A stretch of 36,910 nucleotides of DNA, from positions 1-36,910 of IMG/VR virus record IMGVR_UViG_3300025674_000144, one strand, 5' to 3'. Below the pieces are notes generated by a model. It was not told the origin of the DNA and did not search any database. It saw only the letters and a program-made list of their open reading frames with translations. This document shows, piece after piece, positions 31,301-36,910 of this stretch; the first letter of the stretch is position 1; each line of letters opens with the position of its first letter. The stretch is from a virus. The position numbers and the translations under genes are program-made.

Positions 31301-34300
31301 TAGAATATTTAATGTAGAAAAGGGCAACATACTTAGAAAAAATCACAGTTATTTGAATAATGACATTGTATTAGATTTTTATAATAAGGACTCTAATATC
31401 GAATACTACGGTAGTGCATATAAAAACGAAAATGGTTTTTTATATGATGGAGGAACATATTACGATAACTTACTCGGTGTAAATAGAAAAATAACTTCAA
31501 GACCCAATTTAGAAATCGAAGGTAGGGGTATAACTTCTGTTATGGGTTCTAAATTTTATGATGCAAATATTTTACCTTCAGGGCAAAGCGAAATACCGAT
31601 TGTTCATGATAAACAAGCCACTAACATTACCAACACAAACCTAATTGCAAGTTTATCTACAATAGATTCCCCAACTACTTATTATAGACCTGAATTTAAT
31701 ATATCCAAAGTAAGAGCCCTACTTAATATTAGAGATTCTACTGCGGATAGAATGTTTATTTATAGCATTAGTGATTTATTACCATATAGTAATAAAAGAG
31801 AAACTGCCTTGCTTTCTGCGGGATATGATAGAACTACTACAAATTATGGTATTATTTCTTTAAATGAAGCAGACATAGACTCTTCACAAGAAACAAAGGA
31901 CAATTTAGGAATTAATACAAATAGAGTCAATTATAAAGATAAAGACTATGCAGTATCTTCTATACTTGATAATGATAAAGAAATTAATTCTTTAAAGATG
32001 TTTAGTATAATGAGATTAACAGAAGTGGTTTTAGATTTTGGATTCAACTCAATTAATATAGAAGAGGAACAACCCAAAAAGAAAGTTCTCCCTGTTTTAC
32101 CAATGCCTTATACTAAATTAGAAAGCAATATTGATGGAACTAATTCTTTAACCTTAGTAGAAGGAGGAAGTAATGACTATGGAACAGGCACTACTATTGA
32201 TGTGACTACTGACTATACGGCAGGTTCTAATCCCTTAATTAGAGGAGATATTTTAACGACTACCAATGGGTTAGTTATCGGAGAAGTTAGCGGAGTAAGT
32301 TCTTCTGTTATTACATTAAATAATGTAAATAGAGTAGAAAAGGGAGATTTATATTATGGGGATATTTATGCTCTAAAGGCTAAAGATGTTATTAATAGCC
32401 CTTTTATTAAAGGAACTGGTGGAGATGATTCTATTGGAAAGGTTGGAAAAGGAATTAGTTTAAGTAAAACTATTACAAGTTCCCATCTTTCAACTACTTA
32501 TTCGAGAACTACATTAAAAACCACATTTAATTGGTCAAGTTGGACTGGTGTTGGTGGAATGAATAATGGATATATCCAATTAGTAGTTCCCGATTCTAAT
32601 ACTGTCACTTCGGGAACAGGACTAACTTACAGATTTGACTTTAATCCCGATTCTGATAATACAGGAAGTTTTCCATCTATTGCGGGGGCTACTGATGTTA
32701 GAATAGATATTGATGGTTTTGATTGGCTTGACAATGATATGAATGAACAATTTTTAGAGAAATTTAAAAAAGCCTTAGAAAGCACTGATATTTTTGATTA
32801 TGTTTATATTAGTAGTCAAGGCCCCACTTCTTTAGGTTTAACTACTATCTTTGAAGACCATTCAACACCTATCGCAGAATGTTCTGCTCTTGTCACATCG
32901 GGAACAAATAATTTTGACAATAAAACCAAATGCTCAGAAGTAGTTGGAGTAAATACTTTTGAAGACGGATATGGGGGAAGCGATAGTGGAAGCGATAGTG
33001 TTTTTGAGAATGATGCAGATACCGATACTAAAAGCACAAGTTTTGGAAGTAGGCTTGGTTCTACAATTACAAGCAATAGGCTTTCGACAAGCCTATTTCC
33101 TTATTTTACAACATGGGGATATAACTCTAACACAGGAAGTTTTACAGTAAGTTCATTTGATACCACATATGATAGGCACACTCCTTCTCATTTATTTAAG
33201 CAACTTTTCTTATGTAATGAAATCGGAGATGCTAAATTGGGTAGTTTAACCCATAGTAATGAATTATTTATGCAAGGTTTCTTGCCAATTGTCTTGGGAA
33301 CTTTTAAAGCAGAAGAAACCACTAACCAAGAATTAGATTATGGAACTGTCGGTCTGCCAATTGAAGGAGTTTCTCGAATAGAATATACTACTAATGATGA
33401 ACTTATGGGCTTTGCTATTGCCCAAAAAGGAGGCATAGGAACTATGCTATCTCACACAGTAGGAGATTTGAATACTACTGCTGAATCAACAGGAGTTCAA
33501 TTTGGTTTTAAGCCAAGATTAGATATGGAAGATGCTCAAACTAATGCCTATCATGTGACTAATTATCCCGAAGGCTACCAAACAAGTAGGGCGGTTGGTG
33601 GAGAAACTGTATATCACTATACTATTGATTCAGCAGAAGGAACAAATGGAGCGACAAACAACGGAAACAAATACAAATGGTTAGAATTATTAGATTTAAC
33701 TGGATGCTATTTAGCGTCATATGAAGGCTATTATACAGATGAAGATAGCGTTCCTGTATTAAGAAATAAAAAACATAGTAGAAGTATGAATAATATTATG
33801 CCATACAAAATAATTTATGTTATTTCTCATGAATTAGATACTTCAAGCACAGAAATTAGACACATTATAACAACGGATGAAAAATTAGATACCGATACTT
33901 ATGTTATTTTACAACCAAATCATGTCTGTTTCCACGAAAATTCAAATAAAAACATTTCTTTGAATATGCTAAGTTCTTCTTATACAATAAATCCCATAAC
34001 AAATAAGCCATTTGAAGATATTAAATCTTATTCTGTCAAAAATAAAATTTCAACAACTATTCAAGGAGATGGAGAATCGGCTTTGTCTATGTATGTTATT
34101 GTAGATAATAACTCCTTACATTATGATATTTCTACAACTGTCAGTGGAGCATATAATACTTCAAATCGCTATCAAAAACACTTAGTTGTAAGAGATGTTC
34201 AAGCGTATTCAGGAACTACAACAAAATTAGATGATATAATGAATGATTTACCAACCAGTATGGTATTTTCAGATGGAGATGATTTTATTAAGAGTTCTAT

Positions 34301-35399
34301 AACTTATTCTAAAAATAAGCAACAGTCATCTACGGCTTCTAATATTTACTATAAACACAATTTAACGCTATCTAATATTAAAAAATTAAAAGGAATTGTG
34401 AGTATTTCCGAACCAATTACTCTACAAGTCACTAATTCTTTTAGTAATAGTGCTAAGAGATGTATGATTGGAACTACTGTTTATATTTGTAATGAAACAA
34501 ATGATTTAATAAATAACTTATTAGAAGAAGAAGGTATAGATTTTCAAATAATAAATGAAGAAGATTATCCTCTATTTGTTGCTCCTGATATTAGAGGTAA
34601 ATCATTATTAGATAGTTTAAATCTACTATTAAATAAAAAGAATAAAACCATATTATATTATGATAATAAATTTATTATAAGAAATAAAACTAATACTGAT
34701 AATTACCCTAATGTATTTTTGAGTGAAGATTCTGATGTTAAAATATATGAATATGAAAGAGATAAAAATATGTTTGATATTTATAATGAAATTATTGTTT
34801 ATGGAGCAAATCATAGAGCAATAAGAAGAAATATTAAAAGCCAAAATGATATAGGTAGAAAAACTTTAGAGCATTTTTCTGATGAACTAACTACTCAAGA
34901 AGAAGTAGATTCTAAGGCAATAGAATTGCTTAAAATACATAGTGAATTAAGTTCCACTTTTAAATTCACAATAGGTCATAATAATGTTTCACAATTAAGA
35001 GCAGGAGATATTATTACGGTGTCTTTACCAAGAGAAAATATACATACTAATCAGTATATTGTTTTAGAGTTAGAACACACCATTGATGGATTAATTAAAT
35101 TAAAAGTCGGAAAATATAGTAAAGAAATAGCAGATAGATTTGTTGAACTGTTATTAGATACTAAGAAACAAACTAACTATCTGAAAAGAAAAAACTTTGT
35201 AGATAAAACCCAAAACTTCACAACAATTGATGGTTTGAATATTAACCTATTAAAACTCAAAATAAGAAAATCCACAGGCACAGGTTTTACATTAGGATTT
35301 GGTCAGCAACTAAATACAGGAACTAATTCGGGCCAATATCCATTAGGATTCGCTGGTGGTAATTTTACATTTACAACATTATTGGAGGAAGAATATTGA
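28344..35399 (+). CDS. Giant tail hub / baseplate protein
   Basis: A 2351-residue protein, the largest here. The region near residues 470-580 (LYVRFDAHNFALLEAKV; then GEIETITTYKEQGQTYVDIS followed by GRDKFNKIL) resembles hub domains that open the tail tip. The last 320 residues again look like a hub: LRGKSLLD-type packing in DIRGKSLLDSLNLLLNKKNK, NEIIVYGANHRAIRRNIKSQ, and QLRAGDIITVSLPR. Between them lie about 1400 Ser/Thr/Asp-rich residues of probable beta modules. Dipeptide-like repeats such as SDSGSDSV occur near 1550. I see no peptidase or lysozyme motif. It starts on the lectin gene's stop (ATGA) and ends on the TTG of the next. It likely forms the central tip that contacts the host. Confidence 0.75.
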   Translation: MTVAVYTKGGASASNIDVPTNCKITTSSTYSTDGTRLYTAIHTDASETTHSYEEFSGNSPYSNLNTTKGYRIKTYQTATQTGYLFNPSDWDDTNKKFDNYDYFVLLYADDHLQHHFAKITEVIKEDVLGDAFEFSPKLGNEIPKDTKFMIIKGPPQNSNVVAFSAGIKKDLQNELMCANPLFYFYDESLDKIGELDHNKKYFVRQTGVSTGTTIDMTSADECTILTTQEYLGQIVDYSRYSMKVTLTDNLRDLDTTNGGSNEGESITGYGTNSNYEDIFVNARRDSDDQFNNNYNGEYRYLTYSYSPNCTNILSNVIKHTTNESFNNIAGRSETTIIDTFRITNVKLKENDFYGVRHRVHIGETQDWATIECDIDSLTTPSGYRVVTIDIDDIESYLVAGNEIKIGNVICIVRSVSNGASTSTITLENYYRATTEGVFTAGTPTLSTDDIIYRRAFNHLNNTLLTDFKIMEGREKDLYVRFDAHNFALLEAKVSSTNKNQKLLTLTYEFDSYDSNVLAYLNGAYSIEINRFEGEIETITTYKEQGQTYVDISGRDKFNKILSPIINKETVFSEDIIYSSESPYPELFPFETGGGSQISLSLATFDSNNIQFSDSVTVVATDADPSSQELDNFTHLYAKLNQHICYVGRISESTGSYSAGSDVRLENNSLVELLSGGSALLYYSRLNNKIIFNKALSSNAAIDSASDLRGASDKGVLFTGGYSISLGGYAEGSYLPNTSTDTTNALARGYYISKVQNMKNDSYFFANLGNDATPEEYEDFNVVNSLLDFTVVSVKDNGALKEIEVAPHNPLLLARKDINYANAISEELVSTDELSVTIGNLLSNQDIGDQYFLLDNNSLSNTNANRYAHEGNAIYSNGVFLGIIDISYPLNATSTAIRLKSPAPISVLTTDTLTIIGKTTEGIYDEYNKKSHEFSIINGGILHGGKMISLLSPFMSDSNASVLDYMTYQTTSANRVSYKERFGSPIYRIFNVEKGNILRKNHSYLNNDIVLDFYNKDSNIEYYGSAYKNENGFLYDGGTYYDNLLGVNRKITSRPNLEIEGRGITSVMGSKFYDANILPSGQSEIPIVHDKQATNITNTNLIASLSTIDSPTTYYRPEFNISKVRALLNIRDSTADRMFIYSISDLLPYSNKRETALLSAGYDRTTTNYGIISLNEADIDSSQETKDNLGINTNRVNYKDKDYAVSSILDNDKEINSLKMFSIMRLTEVVLDFGFNSINIEEEQPKKKVLPVLPMPYTKLESNIDGTNSLTLVEGGSNDYGTGTTIDVTTDYTAGSNPLIRGDILTTTNGLVIGEVSGVSSSVITLNNVNRVEKGDLYYGDIYALKAKDVINSPFIKGTGGDDSIGKVGKGISLSKTITSSHLSTTYSRTTLKTTFNWSSWTGVGGMNNGYIQLVVPDSNTVTSGTGLTYRFDFNPDSDNTGSFPSIAGATDVRIDIDGFDWLDNDMNEQFLEKFKKALESTDIFDYVYISSQGPTSLGLTTIFEDHSTPIAECSALVTSGTNNFDNKTKCSEVVGVNTFEDGYGGSDSGSDSVFENDADTDTKSTSFGSRLGSTITSNRLSTSLFPYFTTWGYNSNTGSFTVSSFDTTYDRHTPSHLFKQLFLCNEIGDAKLGSLTHSNELFMQGFLPIVLGTFKAEETTNQELDYGTVGLPIEGVSRIEYTTNDELMGFAIAQKGGIGTMLSHTVGDLNTTAESTGVQFGFKPRLDMEDAQTNAYHVTNYPEGYQTSRAVGGETVYHYTIDSAEGTNGATNNGNKYKWLELLDLTGCYLASYEGYYTDEDSVPVLRNKKHSRSMNNIMPYKIIYVISHELDTSSTEIRHIITTDEKLDTDTYVILQPNHVCFHENSNKNISLNMLSSSYTINPITNKPFEDIKSYSVKNKISTTIQGDGESALSMYVIVDNNSLHYDISTTVSGAYNTSNRYQKHLVVRDVQAYSGTTTKLDDIMNDLPTSMVFSDGDDFIKSSITYSKNKQQSSTASNIYYKHNLTLSNIKKLKGIVSISEPITLQVTNSFSNSAKRCMIGTTVYICNETNDLINNLLEEEGIDFQIINEEDYPLFVAPDIRGKSLLDSLNLLLNKKNKTILYYDNKFIIRNKTNTDNYPNVFLSEDSDVKIYEYERDKNMFDIYNEIIVYGANHRAIRRNIKSQNDIGRKTLEHFSDELTTQEEVDSKAIELLKIHSELSSTFKFTIGHNNVSQLRAGDIITVSLPRENIHTNQYIVLELEHTIDGLIKLKVGKYSKEIADRFVELLLDTKKQTNYLKRKNFVDKTQNFTTIDGLNINLLKLKIRKSTGTGFTLGFGQQLNTGTNSGQYPLGFAGGNFTFTTLLEEEY

Positions 35400-35737
35400 T
35401 AACAGATAAAGTAAAAGAATTGGTAGCGACATACATACAAGGAATAATTAATAGTGGAGACATTGGGCTTGGTGGTAATTCCACAAGCCCTATTGCTACG
35501 GGGTTAGATGTGCCATTAGGTTTATCTATAACTCCATCTGTCGTCAAGTCAGCAGATAATGTTCTTGAAGTTAAATTATCAATAGCGGGTTCTACAAGTG
35601 CTTTGAGTGGAAAAGTAGTTAGGGAAGCGGGAATATTTAACAGTTCAAATTTATTAATAAGAAATAATTTTACAGGAATTGGCCCTTTCTCATCATCAGA
35701 AACATTAGAGATATTTTTTATATTGGAGGTAGAGTGA
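35396..35737 (+). CDS. Small tail-tip accessory protein
   Basis: A 113-residue protein whose TTG start overlaps the hub stop (TTGA), with GGAGGAAG nine bases upstream. A helix (DKVKELVATYIQGIINSGD) leads into Gly/Ser-rich strands (VLEVKLSIAGSTSALSGKVV; REAGIFNSSNLLIRNNF) and a final strand (ETLEIFFILEVE). The REAGIFNSS-type segment is common in small tail proteins of phages that sit beside fibres, from memory. It lies between hub and fibre, so a joint or adapter role is plausible. Confidence 0.65.
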   Translation: MITDKVKELVATYIQGIINSGDIGLGGNSTSPIATGLDVPLGLSITPSVVKSADNVLEVKLSIAGSTSALSGKVVREAGIFNSSNLLIRNNFTGIGPFSSSETLEIFFILEVE

Positions 35738-35738
35738 T

Positions 35739-36910
35739 ATGGCAACAGAAACAAACCCGTTTTATTATGCAACTAATGAGCAAGGCGGAGGGGCTTCTCC
35801 TCCTGTTCAAATACAAGATAGTGTTGATTTCCCACATACAGGATTAATAAAGGCACTACAACAAGGAATGCAAGGAAATTATGCTATTAAAGGTTCAGCA
35901 AATGAATTTGATATTACGCAAGCATCAACAGGAAATGTTGTTTCAGTAAGTGGCGGAACAGTATTTGAAAATGGGGCTTTAGTCACAGTTTCGGGAACAA
36001 CTGATTTCACTTCAAGTAGTTTTAATGCTACTGATGGTAATTATCATCTATTAGTTTGTAATGGTGGAACACTGGCTATAAGAAAATTTTCTACATCTAC
36101 TATTGATAGGGTTCCAGAATTTAATGCTGGTGATGTGATTATTGCGGTTATTAAATACACAAGTGATGGTTTTGGTAGTATGGAAGTCCAGTATCTTACT
36201 ACAAGTAAGGCTGAAAATGAACTAAGCATTGGTAGAGATGATTCGGGATATACCGAAGGATTAACTGTTAAAAGTAATGCTGGTGATGTGGAAATAGAAG
36301 CAAAAGAAGAAGATAAAGATATTATTTTCAAAGTAAATGATGGTGGAACAACAACAGAAGTGTTGCGTATTGATGGTTCAACAGGAAATGTAGGTATTCG
36401 ATTAAATCAAAATGTCACCGCTGATGAGAGATTAGATGTTGAAGATGGTAATATTTCTTTAACCACTACTGATAGAACAACTGAAAGAGTCCTTAAATTA
36501 AGAAATAGCGGTAGCACTACTTCTATGACAGAAATTGCTATGGCAGGTGCAAATTCTAATAATTTTGAGGGATATATTGCTTTCAAAACAAAAGGCCCAA
36601 GCGATTTGTATAATGACCCATTAAATGAAGTAATGAGAATTGATGGGAATAAAAAAGTCGGTATTGGTGAAACTGCTCCTTCTGCTGATTTACACATTAA
36701 ATCAAGTGCGAATTTTGACCCTACAAGTGCAATCAATACCGCTACACTTATTCTTGAGCAAACAGGTGGAACTCAAGCCGATAATAATGAATCTGTTGGT
36801 ATGACTTTTACTAAAATCAATTCGGGAAGACCATTCGGTTCTATCGCAGGTGTTCAAACAGGTTCGGATGCAGATGTTGGAGGATTAGCATTTTTTACTC
36901 ATGATGCTTT
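35739..36910 (+). CDS. Tail fibre protein (partial, runs off the window)
   Basis: An open frame from ATG 35739, behind GGAGGTAGAGTG, continues for 390 codons to the window end without a stop. The N-terminal 130 residues probably attach to the tail (SGGTVFENGALVTVSGTTDF). After about 165 comes a repetitive beta-strand fibre with boxes such as VLRIDGSTGNVGI, VMRIDGNKKVGIGETAPSAD and LHIKSS. These are the modules of fibres that often end in an S74-type self-cleaving chaperone; that end lies beyond the window. Host recognition is the expected job. Confidence 0.8.
   Translation, partial: MATETNPFYYATNEQGGGASPPVQIQDSVDFPHTGLIKALQQGMQGNYAIKGSANEFDITQASTGNVVSVSGGTVFENGALVTVSGTTDFTSSSFNATDGNYHLLVCNGGTLAIRKFSTSTIDRVPEFNAGDVIIAVIKYTSDGFGSMEVQYLTTSKAENELSIGRDDSGYTEGLTVKSNAGDVEIEAKEEDKDIIFKVNDGGTTTEVLRIDGSTGNVGIRLNQNVTADERLDVEDGNISLTTTDRTTERVLKLRNSGSTTSMTEIAMAGANSNNFEGYIAFKTKGPSDLYNDPLNEVMRIDGNKKVGIGETAPSADLHIKSSANFDPTSAINTATLILEQTGGTQADNNESVGMTFTKINSGRPFGSIAGVQTGSDADVGGLAFFTHDA

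Noticed and set aside
32985-33002. Tandem repeat GGAAGCGATAGT
   Set aside because: Only a two-copy local repeat coding for Gly-Ser-Asp-Ser inside the hub gene; it is ordinary low-complexity linker.
1-36910. CRISPR arrays, tRNAs, attachment sites
   Set aside because: I saw no spaced direct repeats, cloverleaf sequences or integrase-linked repeats. Non-coding space is too small for most of these.

Overview
This window is a contiguous late (virion) gene block of a tailed virus with an HK97-type capsid and a long non-contractile-type tail. All genes lie on the + strand, are tightly packed or overlapping, and the DNA is about two-thirds A+T by eye. No stretch over about 50 bases lacks a gene. I see no tRNA, rRNA, CRISPR array, insertion sequence, integrase or attachment site. 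A marine archaeal host (Nitrososphaeria/Thaumarchaeota or Poseidoniales type) is my best guess. The reasons are low GC, an ATP-dependent DNA ligase, a zinc-knuckle portal, GGTGAT-type ribosome sites with frequent TTG starts, and a TTTATATA box before the capsid-assembly genes. This is inference; a bacterial host is not excluded.

Layout. 1-1386: small proteins, including a winged-helix candidate small terminase and a basic zinc protein. 1389-6725: large terminase, then a LAGLIDADG-endonuclease fusion and an HMG-CoA lyase inserted before the portal. 6727-9544: small and coiled-coil proteins between portal and protease. 9562-12108: ATP-dependent DNA ligase. 12152-14636: prohead protease fused to scaffold, with an internal scaffold start, and the major capsid protein. 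14647-15699: small beta-rich virion proteins. 15710-18664: two small membrane proteins, a membrane-anchored Arf/Ras-like GTPase, an acidic protein, a zinc protein and a Gly/Gln-rich protein. 18677-22048: unknown protein, head-tail connector and tail-completion candidates. 22079-26503: tail tube, a 33-aa basic mini-gene, tail-assembly chaperones with a -1 frameshift site, and tape measure. 26514-36910: distal tail protein, LamG-type adhesin, a 2351-aa tail hub, a small tail protein and the start of a tail fibre that runs off the window.

How it fits together. Terminase packs DNA through the portal into a prohead built on the scaffold and matured by the protease. The connector joins the head to a tail whose length is set by the tape measure and whose tip carries the hub, lectin and fibre. 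Four things go beyond routine phage biology. First, a complete small GTPase sits with membrane proteins in the virion operon. Second, an HMG-CoA lyase lies between terminase and portal; HMG-CoA is the isoprenoid-lipid precursor in archaea. Third, a terminal peptide of the form W-x-D-I recurs at the N- or C-terminus of five proteins, including the scaffold tail. Fourth, GATC, AGCT, GTAC, ACGT and CCGG appear to be wholly absent.
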